A stretch of DNA of 64,000 nucleotides from Salinisphaera hydrothermalis C41B8 (lineage in GTDB: Bacteria > Pseudomonadota > Gammaproteobacteria > Nevskiales > Salinisphaeraceae), in contig NZ_APNK01000013.1 of NCBI RefSeq assembly GCF_000732535.1, positions 1-64,000 of the forward strand, read 5' to 3'. Positions 26,578-35,076 of the stretch are shown in pieces. The notes under the pieces were generated by a model. It ran no database searches and was not told where the DNA came from. It saw nothing but the letters and a program-made list of their open reading frames with translations. The number at the start of each line of letters is the position of its first letter. Position 1 is the first letter of the stretch. A program made the position numbers and the translations under genes.

Positions 26578-26608
26578 AAAAAGCCCGGCTCGATAGCCGG
26601 GCTTTTTT
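26578..26608 (+). terminator. Rho-independent terminator after htrA
   Basis: Perfect 13-base stem AAAAAGCCCGGCT / AGCCGGGCTTTTT with a CGAT loop and a further T, 34 bases past the stop. Confidence 0.92.
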
Positions 26609-26931
26609 CTTGCCCGGGCTTCTCGAACGGTCATCTTATCGGTGCCTCAGCTTGTGTCGGCGACAAGGGCCTACCGATCCCCCGGGGCGCGACGTGAACC
26701 ATGGTGCAACAGGCCAAGTTCATGTCCGCACAGGCAAGCTGACCCGTCAACGCGGCCCGTGTCGACCGTGGTTCTTGGCGGCTATAAGCGGACGCCGGGC
26801 GCTTACTCGGCGATACAACACACCGAGGCCCTAATGGCACCGGTTTTAACGCACAGGTCAACCACCGCGTCGGCCTTGTTTTATACGTCTTGGCCGCATC
26901 GCTATACTCGGACAAGTTGCAGGAGCCCGTC
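26609..26931 (+). other. Intergenic region with a candidate sigma70 promoter
   Basis: About 320 bases with no convincing gene; the short open frames here have no recognisable motif. Near its right end TTTATA (26,880-26,885) and TATACT (26,903-26,908) are 17 bases apart, a plausible sigma70 promoter for the zapB-like/zapA genes. Confidence 0.5.
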
Positions 26932-27129
26932 ATGAGCCAGTTCGATCTCGCCGACTTCGAAGCGCAGGTCCACGCCCTGCTGGCCGCGTATCAACGCCTG
27001 CAGGCGGATTACGACGCGCTCAAGGCCGCCCACGAGGCCGAGTACCAACGTAATCAGGAAATTCGGGAACGTTTGAATGGCGTGATCGAACGCATCAGAG
27101 CGCTTGAGGCCGAAGCGCACAATGTTTGA
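26932..27129 (+). CDS. TIGR02449-type small coiled-coil protein (ZapB-like)
   Basis: 65 residues, almost entirely a coiled coil (heptad pattern through LLAAYQRLQADYDALKAAHEAEYQRNQEIRER). This small family stands directly before zapA in many gammaproteobacteria, and a role beside the FtsZ-ring proteins is assumed from that. A longer frame starts at 26,890, but GGAG is 6 bases upstream of the ATG at 26,932, where homologues begin. Confidence 0.83.
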   Translation: MSQFDLADFEAQVHALLAAYQRLQADYDALKAAHEAEYQRNQEIRERLNGVIERIRALEAEAHNV

Positions 27130-27247
27130 AGCGCTTCTGGCACCGTATCGCACGACCAATCGGCGCACCGGAACGCGTGCAAACACGCGCGACAACCGGT
27201 TTAATCGCAAGGGAACGACTCTTCGTGTCCCCGCGGGGGCGTGACAT

Positions 27248-27595
27248 ATGGCACGGGCGGACATCATGGGTACAGACAAGACACAGACCGCGCTGACGGT
27301 CCGTATTCTCGGGCGTGATTATTCGGTCGCCTGCCCCGAGGGCGAACGGGAAGCGTTGCTGCGTTCGGCCGAACATCTGTCCAAACGCATGAGCGCTATC
27401 CAACGTCAGGGCAAAACACTGGGCACCGAGCGTATTGCCATCATGGCCGCGCTCAACATCGCGCGCGATCTGCTCGATCTACAGCGCGACCTGGAACGAC
27501 GCGAGGCCGGGCTGGCCGGCAGCGACGAGGAAATGACCGAACGACTTTCGCAACTGCAGTTGCGCATCGAATCGGCGCTCGACTCCTCGGGATAA
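27248..27595 (+). CDS. zapA: Cell division protein ZapA
   Basis: 115 residues from the first ATG, or 109 from an ATG at 27,266, which is closer to family length. It bundles FtsZ filaments at midcell. Seen are LTVRILGRDYSVACPEGEREAL and GTERIAIMAALNIARDLL, then a C-terminal coiled coil that forms the tetramer stalk. It is followed by the 6S RNA gene, the usual gammaproteobacterial order. Confidence 0.93.
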   Translation: MARADIMGTDKTQTALTVRILGRDYSVACPEGEREALLRSAEHLSKRMSAIQRQGKTLGTERIAIMAALNIARDLLDLQRDLERREAGLAGSDEEMTERLSQLQLRIESALDSSG

Positions 27596-27609
27596 ACCGC
27601 ATCGTTTGT

Positions 27610-27638
27610 TTGTCACGGCCCCGGCCGGGGCGTACCAT
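27610..27638 (+). promoter_or_regulatory. Putative sigma70 promoter of the 6S RNA gene
   Basis: TTGTCA (27,610-27,615) and TACCAT (27,633-27,638) with 17-base spacing. Five of six and four of six match consensus. The predicted start is at about 27,645, where the 6S structure begins. Confidence 0.55.
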
Positions 27639-27645
27639 GTACGTA

Positions 27646-27830
27646 CCGGCATTCCTGCGGTGTTCGACGGTCTCCCGGTTCCCCTTGAGCCTAATTACCT
27701 AACCAGGGGTGGGAACCGGCGCAGGTGAGTATGCCCGCCTTGCTGCGGGAAACCTAATGCGTCGCAGACCGCCCCACTTGAGCGCTTGTCTCAAGGATAG
27801 TGGACGACTGACGGCACGCGCGGGAATGTC
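27646..27830 (+). ncRNA. ssrS: 6S RNA
   Basis: About 180 nucleotides between zapA and the 5-formyl-THF cyclo-ligase gene, the conserved location. The closing stem pairs CATTCC (27,650) with GGAATG (27,828) and continues with GCG/CGC. Recognisable 6S elements appear in order: CCCCTTGAGCC, GGTGAGTATGC, GGGAAACCTAATGCG, and the terminal hairpin CTTGAG/CTCAAGG with following GATAGT. In E. coli 6S RNA mimics an open promoter and holds sigma70 polymerase in stationary phase. Ends are good to within a few bases. Confidence 0.88.
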
Positions 27831-27856
27831 GGCTCCCATTTTCCGATCGCCTACCC

Positions 27857-28429
27857 ATGGCCCGAGTCGCCGATCAGCGCAAGACCGCTCTGTCTGCTCG
27901 TAAAAAGCTGAGCGCCGCTGACCGTCGACAGGCTTCGCTCCAAGCCAGCCGACGGCTGGCCCGCCTGCCCGCCGTGCGACGCGCACGACGCATCGGCCTG
28001 TACTGGCCGCTGGCCAGCGAAATCGATCCCCGTCCCCTGGTTTCCTTGCTCGGCTCGTCGCCCCCGACGGTCTGCTATCCGCGCGTAGTCGGCGATATCC
28101 TACGGTTTGTACCAGCGCGCCCGGCATCGCGCTGGCGGCGATCCGCCCTCGGCGTACGCGAACCCAGCGGCTGGAGCTACCCGGTCAACGCGCTTGACGT
28201 CCTGATCATGCCGCTCGCGGGTTTCGACGCGGCCGCGCATCGGATCGGCCTGGGCGGCGGTTTCTACGACCGAACGTTGGCGCCGGTGCGCACTCGTCCC
28301 TACACCAGTCCGACACGCATTGGCCTGGCTTTCGAATGCCAGCGTCTCGACACGATCGAGCCCCAGCTCTGGGACGTCGATCTGGCCGCCGTCGTCACCG
28401 AAGACCGCGTATATCGGCCGTATCGATAA
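27857..28429 (+). CDS. ygfA: 5-formyltetrahydrofolate cyclo-ligase
   Basis: 190 residues. It converts 5-formyl-THF to methenyl-THF with ATP. An N-terminal basic helix (RKTALSARKKL) is followed by VLIMPLAGFDAAAHRIGLGGGFYDRTL, which holds the GxGGGxYD phosphate/folate-site motif. It lies about 26 bases after the 6S RNA end, and in many species the two are co-transcribed. Confidence 0.9.
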   Translation: MARVADQRKTALSARKKLSAADRRQASLQASRRLARLPAVRRARRIGLYWPLASEIDPRPLVSLLGSSPPTVCYPRVVGDILRFVPARPASRWRRSALGVREPSGWSYPVNALDVLIMPLAGFDAAAHRIGLGGGFYDRTLAPVRTRPYTSPTRIGLAFECQRLDTIEPQLWDVDLAAVVTEDRVYRPYR

Positions 28430-28582
28430 CCGGCAGCGACCCGGCAGCTCTCTGCACTGCAGGCGATGCACGGGCTGGCGCGCATGCAAAGCCCGCGCCG
28501 GCCGCGCGTCGGCCCTGTCCCTCGCGTGCCGTGCCCTTGCCCTCTAGAATCGAAGCCATCGCAATCACGAGCAGGAAAAAGC

Positions 28583-29059
28583 ATGCGCTACTGGCTGATG
28601 AAGTCCGAGCCCGATGAATTCAGCATCGAGGATCTGAAGAACCGCCCACAGCAGACCGAAGGCTGGGACGGGGTTCGCAACTACCAGGCGCGTAACTTCA
28701 TGCGCGATGACATGAGCGAGGGCGACCTAGCCTTCTTCTATCACTCCAACACCAAGGTGCCCGGGGTGGTCGGCATCATGCGCATCTCGCGCGAGGGCTA
28801 TCCGGACGACACCGCTTTCGATCCCCAGGATCCCCACTACGATCCCAAATCCGACCCGGCCAAGCCCCGCTGGTATCGGGTGGACGTGACCTACGAGCGC
28901 GAACTCGATCGCGTAATCCCGCTATCCGAAATCAAGGACCACGCCGACGAACTCGGCGATTTTCCGCTCGTGCGCAAGGGCAACCGGTTATCCGTCATGC
29001 CGGTCGATAAGGAACACTGGGACTTCATTCTCGATCTGGAAAATCAGCCGCCGGAATAA
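28583..29059 (+). CDS. EVE-domain protein
   Basis: 158 residues, a single EVE (PUA-like) domain: MRYWLMKSEPDEFSIEDL at the start, GWDGVRNYQARNFMR, then AFFYHSN and PGVVGIMRI. EVE proteins are thought to bind modified bases in DNA or RNA. The frame extends upstream to 28,466, but the ATG at 28,583, with AGGA upstream, is where the family starts. Confidence 0.9.
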   Translation: MRYWLMKSEPDEFSIEDLKNRPQQTEGWDGVRNYQARNFMRDDMSEGDLAFFYHSNTKVPGVVGIMRISREGYPDDTAFDPQDPHYDPKSDPAKPRWYRVDVTYERELDRVIPLSEIKDHADELGDFPLVRKGNRLSVMPVDKEHWDFILDLENQPPE

Positions 29060-29099
29060 CTGTTTGCAGCGTGCGCGTTGCGTCACCGCAGGTTCGATT

Positions 29100-29486
29100 A
29101 TGACCCAAGACCCGATTGCCGCCTGGCACGATCTCGTTGAACGCCGCAGTGCCGATGGCCTCGACGCCCTGCTCGCCGACGGGGCCGTATTTCATTCACC
29201 GGTCGTACACACGCCGCAGGTCGGCAAGGCGGTGACCAAGGCCTATCTAAGCGCCGCCTTGCGGGTCTTCGGTACCGACAGCTTTCATTACGTGCGCGAG
29301 CTGCGGGGCGATCACGACGCCGTGCTTGAATTCGAACTGATTCTGGACGGCATCCAGATCAACGGCGTCGATATGATCCAGTGGAACGAAGCCGGCCTGA
29401 TCACCGACTTCAAGGTCATGCTTCGCCCCTTGAAGGCCGTAAACCTGATCCACGAAAAAATGGCGGCGATGTTGCAATCGCGTTAG
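29100..29486 (+). CDS. NTF2-like (SnoaL-type) small protein
   Basis: 128 residues with a cone-shaped NTF2 fold pattern: N-terminal helices (AWHDLVERRSADGLDALLADGAVFHSPV), a central helix, and strands ending in a conserved ILDGIQINGVDMIQWNEAGLITDFKVMLRP. Such proteins include hydrolases, isomerases and binding proteins. No specific catalytic pair can be assigned. It lies 40 bases after the EVE gene. Confidence 0.75.
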   Translation: MTQDPIAAWHDLVERRSADGLDALLADGAVFHSPVVHTPQVGKAVTKAYLSAALRVFGTDSFHYVRELRGDHDAVLEFELILDGIQINGVDMIQWNEAGLITDFKVMLRPLKAVNLIHEKMAAMLQSR

Positions 29487-29536
29487 CAACATGGCTCGCG
29501 ATGGCTCGTTTTGTCGAGGCACTCCGGCCGACGCAC

Positions 29537-30610
29537 TCAGGCCTGCGTCATCGCTTGATCGATACGCGTTGTAACCGCGCCGACCGGAATCAACCCCATC
29601 ACGCCGGCATCGTCCTCGATCCGCGTTCCCCACTTCAGCGCATCCGGTGTACTGTCGCGGTAACGCGCCGCTGCCTCGGCAAAGTAGTCGACGCATAGCT
29701 CGCGCGAGCGGTAGGCGCCGCTGCGACGCGGGTCGGTCGCCGCGTGCAGGCTGATGGTGGCGATATCGGTGGCGTTGGCCATATGTGCCGGGCCGGAATC
29801 CGGGGTCAACAGAATCCGCCCATGTTCGAACAATGCCAGCAGCTGTTTGAGGTTCGTCTGCCCGACGAGGTTGGTCGGCGACTCCTGCATCGCGGCAGCG
29901 ATCGAATCGCCCATGGCCTGTTCCGCCGCGCTCGGCCCGCCGACCAGCACAGCGCGCATCCCATGCGCCCGGATTGCGTGGTCGGCCGCGGCGGCATAGC
30001 GATCAGCGGCCCAGTTACGCATGCCGTGGCTCGAGCAGGGGCTGATGAATAAAATCGGGCGCGTATCGCGCGCGACGTCCAGCAGCGCAGCGGCGTGCTC
30101 GCGATCCGAGTCGGGAATCGGCACCCGCCAGTCGAGCACCGGCGTCTCGGCGCCCACCGCCGCCGCGAACGCCAGAAATCCGTCTACGACGTGCCGGCTG
30201 GCGATGGCAGGAATCCGCTCGCGCACGAACAGGCGCTGGGCGTCGCGAGCACGTCGCTTGTCGAATCCAATGCGTCGCTCGGCCGATACCAACCGACTGA
30301 TTCGATTGGCCCGCCAACTGGCGTGCATGTCGAGCAGCGCATCGAAACGCCGGCCGGCCAGTTGACGCTTCAATGCTCTGAAGGCCGAACGGCCGCCGTG
30401 CTTGTCGTAGACCAAGCATTCCACACCCGGCAGATCCGCCACCAGACCCGCTTCCGTCCGATTGATAACCCAGCCGATTTCCATGTCGGGACGCGCCGCT
30501 CGCAGCGTATGCACCACCGGCACGACGTTGGCACAGTCACCGAGCGCAGACAGTCGCAGAATGCATACACGTCGCGGCACCGCCGCTGCTGGCGAAGCCG
30601 GCTTGGTCAT
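29537..30610 (-). CDS. Glycosyltransferase family 9 (heptosyltransferase-like)
   Basis: 357 residues, GT-B fold. N-terminal CILRLSALGDCANVVPVVHTL is the GT9 opening. The C-terminal donor site has ISPCSSHGMRNWAADRYA and LLTPDSGPAHMANA, as in WaaC/WaaF/WaaQ. It probably adds a heptose or related sugar to lipopolysaccharide core. It starts 2 bases after the CDF transporter stop, although the two functions are unrelated. Confidence 0.86.
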   Translation of the reverse strand: MTKPASPAAAVPRRVCILRLSALGDCANVVPVVHTLRAARPDMEIGWVINRTEAGLVADLPGVECLVYDKHGGRSAFRALKRQLAGRRFDALLDMHASWRANRISRLVSAERRIGFDKRRARDAQRLFVRERIPAIASRHVVDGFLAFAAAVGAETPVLDWRVPIPDSDREHAAALLDVARDTRPILFISPCSSHGMRNWAADRYAAAADHAIRAHGMRAVLVGGPSAAEQAMGDSIAAAMQESPTNLVGQTNLKQLLALFEHGRILLTPDSGPAHMANATDIATISLHAATDPRRSGAYRSRELCVDYFAEAAARYRDSTPDALKWGTRIEDDAGVMGLIPVGAVTTRIDQAMTQA

Positions 30611-30612
30611 GG

Positions 30613-31578
30613 TCAGGCGCGCAGATCGTCCTTGTTCGTATCGGGCGCATCGGCATGCGACGGCGGCCGATCGGCCTCATGCTCGGCCTCGATGAAGATG
30701 CGTTTCACCGTGGGGCATTCGGTCTTGATTTCGCGATCCATATCGGCGATGGCATTTTGCAGTTCTTCGCCCGACAAGCCAGCCTTGAAGCGCAGACTGA
30801 TATTGGCCAGCACGTATTCCGGCCCGATATGCATCGTCGGCACTTCGTTGACGCGGGCGACCGACGGATGCCGGCTGACGATGGTTTCGATCTGCTGCAC
30901 AACATACTTGTTGGCCGCCTCACCAATCAGCAATCCCTTGGTCTCGACCGCCAGCCAGACCGACGAAAATGCCAGGATGCAGCCAATGCCGATCGAGGCG
31001 AGGCCATCGAAAATCTCGATACCGGTCACCTGGACCAGCGCCAACCCGCCCGCGGCCAATAACAAACCTGCAATGGCGGCTGTATCCTCGAACAGGACGA
31101 GAAACTTGTTCGGGTCCTTGCCGCGGCGCACCGCTTCGAGCACACCCCAGCTGCCCTTCACACGCCGAAATTCCTTGGCCGCAATCAGCCAGCTGGTGCC
31201 TTCGAACAGTACCGCCAGGCCGAGCACGCCGTAGTTGACCAGTGGATGATCAATCGGGTGGGGGTGCAGAACTTTTTCCACGCCCTCATAGATCGAGATA
31301 CCGGCACCGAGTGTGAACAACAGCACCGCGACCATGAAGCTCCAGAAATAGATCTCCTTGCCATAGCCGAACGGATACTTGGCATCCGGCGGTTTTTTGG
31401 CCCGGCGCATGCCGTACAGCAACAACCCCTGGTTGCCGGTATCGATCACCGAATGAATGCCCTCGGCCAGCATCGCCGTACTGCCGGTGAAAGCGGAGGC
31501 CACAAACTTGCTGACCGCGATCAAAAAATTACCGGTCAGCGCGGCCAGTACGACCGTCTTCGAGTTGGATTCGGACAT
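30613..31578 (-). CDS. Cation diffusion facilitator family transporter
   Basis: 321 residues. Six membrane segments span about 10-220, with a C-terminal cytoplasmic domain. TM2 has the metal-site-like AEGIHSVIDTGNQ and TM5 has FEDTAAIAGLL. Pairs of Asp/His/Glu at these places carry Zn2+, Mn2+ or Fe2+ in the family. The HxxxD/ExxxD arrangement (H42, D46 by count) suggests divalent export. The metal is not known. Confidence 0.87.
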   Translation of the reverse strand: MSESNSKTVVLAALTGNFLIAVSKFVASAFTGSTAMLAEGIHSVIDTGNQGLLLYGMRRAKKPPDAKYPFGYGKEIYFWSFMVAVLLFTLGAGISIYEGVEKVLHPHPIDHPLVNYGVLGLAVLFEGTSWLIAAKEFRRVKGSWGVLEAVRRGKDPNKFLVLFEDTAAIAGLLLAAGGLALVQVTGIEIFDGLASIGIGCILAFSSVWLAVETKGLLIGEAANKYVVQQIETIVSRHPSVARVNEVPTMHIGPEYVLANISLRFKAGLSGEELQNAIADMDREIKTECPTVKRIFIEAEHEADRPPSHADAPDTNKDDLRA

Positions 31579-31599
31579 CGATTCGCCTTGGAGAGAGCG

Positions 31600-33177
31600 T
31601 CAGCCGGCCTGCAGGAAGCGCTGATAGACCGGGTTGTCGGTTTCCTCGGCATAATCGTAGCCGATGGAATCGAGCGCGGCGCGACAGGCCGCACGATCCT
31701 CGAGCGCAACCTGGATGCCCAGAAGCACGAGCCCGTGGGCGTGACCATGGTTGCGATAGTGGAACAGAGAGATGTTCCAGCGATCGCCCATGGCCTCCAG
31801 GAAACGTAGCAACGCACCGGGACGCTCCGGGAACTCGACCCGGAACAGCACCTCTGAGCCCGCGCCGGCCGCACGACCGCCGACCATGTGGCGTACATGC
31901 AGCTTGGCCATCTCGTTGCGCGACATATCCAACACGTCGTAGCCCGCGTTCTGGAGCGTATCGATAAGCGCGTCGCGTTCGGCGATACCGTTGGTAAGCT
32001 TGATGCCGGCAAAGATCTGCGCACGACTGTCGTCAGCATAGCGATAGCCGAATTCGGTAATCGAGCGATCACCGATGGTGCGACAGAACTGCAGGAACGA
32101 GCCGGGTTTCTCCGGCATGGTCACCGCGAGCAAAGCTTCGCGCTGTTCGCCCAGCTCCGCTCGTTCAGCGATGTAGGACAAGCGATCGAAATTGACGTTG
32201 GCGCCGGAGGTGATGGCCACCAGGTCTTCGTTCTCGATGCCGGTTTCGGCCGCGTATTTCTTCGCGCCGGCCACGGCCAGCACCCCGGCCGGCTCGGTGA
32301 GTGCGCGCGTGTCTTCATACACATCGCGGATCGCGGCACACATCTCGTCGATGGAGACAGTCATCATCGCATCGACGTGGCGCTGGCAGACGCGGAAGGT
32401 TTCCTCGCCCACTTTCTTTACCGCCACGCCGTCGGCGAACAGGCCGACCTCGTCCAGCGCGACACGCTCGCCAGCGGCCAACGACGCCCCCATGCTGGCC
32501 GCATCCTCGGGCTCCACCCCGATCACGCGGATATCCGGGCGCACGCTCTTGATATACGCCGCCACGCCGGCCAGCATGCCGCCGCCGCCGACGCAGACGA
32601 ACACGGCGTGGATCGGCTGTGGATGCTGGCGCACGATCTCCATGCCGATGGTGCCCTGCCCGGCGATCACGTAGGGATCGTCATACGGGTGGATGTAGAC
32701 CAGCCCGTCACGTTCCATGAGTTCAGCGGCATGCGCCGCGGCTTCGTCATAGCCGTCGCCGTGCAGGACAATCTCGCCGCCGAATCCCGCGACTGCGCTC
32801 ACCTTGATCTGCGGCGTAGTCCGCGGCATGACGATCACCGCGCGAATGCCGAGATTACGCCCCGCCAGCGCCACGCCCTGCGCATGATTGCCGGCCGACG
32901 CACAGATCACGCCGCGCGCCTTCTCTTCTTCGGTCAGATGCGAGATCTTGTTGTAGGCGCCGCGCAGCTTGAACGAATGCACCGGCTGGAGATCCTCGCG
33001 CTTGAGAAACAGCCGATTGCCAATCCGCGCGCTCAACTGGGCGGCCTCGACCAACGGCGTTTCAATCGCCACGTCGTAGACCCGCGCCGCATTGATCCGC
33101 TTGAGATACTCGGCATCGCCGACATCGACGGCCGGGGCCGAACCGCTGAGAGCGGTCTGTTTAAGGCTACTGTTCAT
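31600..33177 (-). CDS. ilvA: Threonine ammonia-lyase, biosynthetic (threonine dehydratase)
   Basis: About 525 residues. A PLP-dependent domain (lysine in HSFKLRGAYNK; phosphate loop VGGGGMLAG) makes 2-oxobutyrate for isoleucine synthesis. Two C-terminal ACT-like regulatory domains (LLAVTMPEKPGSFLQFC and EVLFRVEFPERPGALLRFL) bind isoleucine and valine, which marks the biosynthetic form. The ATG at 33,177 is preferred over a GTG at 33,186. It shares a leftward direction with the CDF gene, 21 bases away. Confidence 0.95.
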   Translation of the reverse strand: MNSSLKQTALSGSAPAVDVGDAEYLKRINAARVYDVAIETPLVEAAQLSARIGNRLFLKREDLQPVHSFKLRGAYNKISHLTEEEKARGVICASAGNHAQGVALAGRNLGIRAVIVMPRTTPQIKVSAVAGFGGEIVLHGDGYDEAAAHAAELMERDGLVYIHPYDDPYVIAGQGTIGMEIVRQHPQPIHAVFVCVGGGGMLAGVAAYIKSVRPDIRVIGVEPEDAASMGASLAAGERVALDEVGLFADGVAVKKVGEETFRVCQRHVDAMMTVSIDEMCAAIRDVYEDTRALTEPAGVLAVAGAKKYAAETGIENEDLVAITSGANVNFDRLSYIAERAELGEQREALLAVTMPEKPGSFLQFCRTIGDRSITEFGYRYADDSRAQIFAGIKLTNGIAERDALIDTLQNAGYDVLDMSRNEMAKLHVRHMVGGRAAGAGSEVLFRVEFPERPGALLRFLEAMGDRWNISLFHYRNHGHAHGLVLLGIQVALEDRAACRAALDSIGYDYAEETDNPVYQRFLQAG

Positions 33178-33408
33178 GGCGCACACGGCTTGGAAAAACG
33201 CCCCATGCTAAACCTTTGACGCGGCCGCGACCACGACCACTCGCCCGCATCCCGTTGCTTGGCGTATCATGCCCGCCATTTAGGCAGTCAAGTCCGGCGC
33301 CCCTATTCGAGTCGGCGGCGGATCCATGATCATGGCCAGGGCCGGCCGCGCCATTCGAGCATTCGATACGCGGTCGATAACAGCCTACGGTCCCACAATG
33401 CGAGGGGC

Positions 33409-34236
33409 ATGATGCAGAGCATTGTATTCATTGGCGGCGGCAACATGACGACCAGCCTGATCAGCGGTCTGCGCCATGCCGGCTGGTCCGGCGACGCCAT
33501 CACCGTGGTCGATCACAACGCCGACAAGCGCGAACGCCTGAGCGAGCAATACGGCGTCCAGACCGTCGCGCAGGCCGAGAGCTCGCATCTGCGCGCTGCC
33601 GACGCCGTGGTGCTCGCGGTCAAACCGCAGGTGATGGCCGAGACGGCGCGCGCGCTGGCGCCCGTATTCGAGGATGCGCGGCCACTGATTCTGTCGATCG
33701 CTGCCGGCATCCCACTGTCCGCCCTGCGCCGGTGGCTCGGTGCCGATTTCGCGTACGTACGCTGTATGCCCAACACCCCGTCGCTGCTGGGCGTGGGCGC
33801 GACCGGATTGTATGCCGACGAAGTCGCCACCACCGAGCAGCGTCAGCTCGCTGACGACATCATGGCCACCGCCGGCATCAACGCCTGGGTCGACGACGAG
33901 TCGCTTATCGATGCCGTGATCGCGACGTCCGGCAGCGGTCCGGCTTATTTCTTTGCCTTCATGGAGGCGATGATTGCCGGCGCACGCGACCTCGGGCTGG
34001 ATGAAACCGCCGCGCGTGAACTCGTGCTCCAAACCGCGCTCGGCGCGGCCCGCATGGCCACCGAATCCGGCGACGACCCGGCCACCCTGCGGGCCAAGGT
34101 CACCTCCAAGGGCGGTACCACGGCGGCTGCGCTCAACCATTTCGAAGCCGGCGACCTCGACAAGCTCGTGGCCGGCGCCATGCACGCGGCAAGCGACCGC
34201 GCATCCGAGCTCGCCCGCGATCTGTCCGACGGATAG
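33409..34236 (+). CDS. proC: Pyrroline-5-carboxylate reductase
   Basis: 275 residues. It reduces pyrroline-5-carboxylate to proline. Rossmann motif FIGGGNMTTSLISGL, VLAVKPQV, MPNTPSLLGVGATGLY and the C-terminal SGSGPAYFFAFMEAM and TLRAKVTSKGGTTAAAL signatures. The open frame goes up to 33,259, but GAGGGGC precedes the ATG at 33,409, where the family starts. It stands in the usual proC-yggT-metX-metW neighbourhood. Confidence 0.95.
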   Translation: MMQSIVFIGGGNMTTSLISGLRHAGWSGDAITVVDHNADKRERLSEQYGVQTVAQAESSHLRAADAVVLAVKPQVMAETARALAPVFEDARPLILSIAAGIPLSALRRWLGADFAYVRCMPNTPSLLGVGATGLYADEVATTEQRQLADDIMATAGINAWVDDESLIDAVIATSGSGPAYFFAFMEAMIAGARDLGLDETAARELVLQTALGAARMATESGDDPATLRAKVTSKGGTTAAALNHFEAGDLDKLVAGAMHAASDRASELARDLSDG

Positions 34237-34274
34237 GGTCTGCTGATGCTTCGTCCGAGTACCGTGCTGGAGAC

Positions 34275-34359
34275 CGCAAATCGTGTCCGGCAAGACGCGA
34301 GTCGCCGACTCTGGGCACGCGAAGCCTCAGATTCGCAACGCCGCGGGGCACGATTTGCG
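34275..34359. repeat. Inverted repeat in proC-yggT gap, first pair
   Basis: CGCAAATCGTG at 34,275-34,285 and its exact complement CACGATTTGCG at 34,349-34,359. Three further bases can pair on the inside (one G-T). The arms are 63 bases apart. There is no poly-T tail, so it is not a simple terminator. Confidence 0.75.
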
Positions 34360-34377
34360 ACCCAAGCCGAAGGGACG

Positions 34378-34470
34378 AGCGCTGTTGTGCGGCAATACAG
34401 CGTTGTAACTCTCTCGCGTAGGATGGCTACACCACGCTCGCTACGCCTCGTCTTGCCGCACAACAGCGCT
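34378..34470. repeat. Inverted repeat in proC-yggT gap, second pair
   Basis: Perfect 18-base arms AGCGCTGTTGTGCGGCAA (34,378-34,395) and its complement (34,453-34,470). A nested GCGTAG/CTACGC hairpin lies inside. The arrangement resembles a small palindromic intergenic element rather than a promoter. It ends 38 bases before the yggT start. Confidence 0.8.
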
Positions 34471-34508
34471 TGGCGCGGCCTGGTACGAAACAACAACAGA
34501 CCCTACTG

Positions 34509-35072
34509 ATGATCGATCACACCAACAACGCGCTGCTGTTCCTCGTCGATACGGTGTTGTCGCTCTACATCATCGTGGTGCTGCTGCGCGTGATCCTGCA
34601 GCTGGTCCACGCTGATTTTCGCAACCCGATCTCGCAGTTCGTGTGGCAGACAACGCGCACGCCGGTGAACGTGCTGCGCCGCGTGATCCCGCGCTGGCGC
34701 AACTGGGACGTGCCGGCCCTCGTGTTCGGCCTGATTCTGTCCTACATCCTGATTCAGATCGATCTGGCGCTCGGCGCGCCCGGCTTCGGGCCGCAGCTGC
34801 TGCCCTCCGTGGCCTGGGCCATCCTCAAGATGGCCACGCTGGTCTGTAATCTGTATTTCTTCACCATCCTGATCCAGGCCCTGATGTCCTGGATTTCGCC
34901 GAACCAGTATTCGCCCGCGACCGCGATTCTGTTCACCATCAACGAACCACTGCTGCGGCCGGTGCGCGGCGTGATCCCAACCATCGGCGGGCTCGATCTG
35001 TCGCCGCTGGTGGTCATCATCGCGTTGGAAGTCGTCTCGCGCCTGCTGCCGCTGCCGGGGCTGTTCCGTTAG
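34509..35072 (+). CDS. yggT: YggT-family membrane protein
   Basis: 187 residues, two YGGT repeats, each with paired hydrophobic segments ([36 protein letters not shown]) and the conserved [25 protein letters not shown] ending. Function unknown; a role in membrane or osmotic stability has been proposed. It is always found near proC in related bacteria. The ATG at 34,509 is chosen because homologues start at MIDHxxNA. Confidence 0.88.
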   Translation: MIDHTNNALLFLVDTVLSLYIIVVLLRVILQLVHADFRNPISQFVWQTTRTPVNVLRRVIPRWRNWDVPALVFGLILSYILIQIDLALGAPGFGPQLLPSVAWAILKMATLVCNLYFFTILIQALMSWISPNQYSPATAILFTINEPLLRPVRGVIPTIGGLDLSPLVVIIALEVVSRLLPLPGLFR

Positions 35073-35076
35073 GACG

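Noticed and set aside
31888-33219. 443-codon open frame opposite ilvA
   Set aside because: Antisense shadow; ilvA motifs are complete on the other strand.
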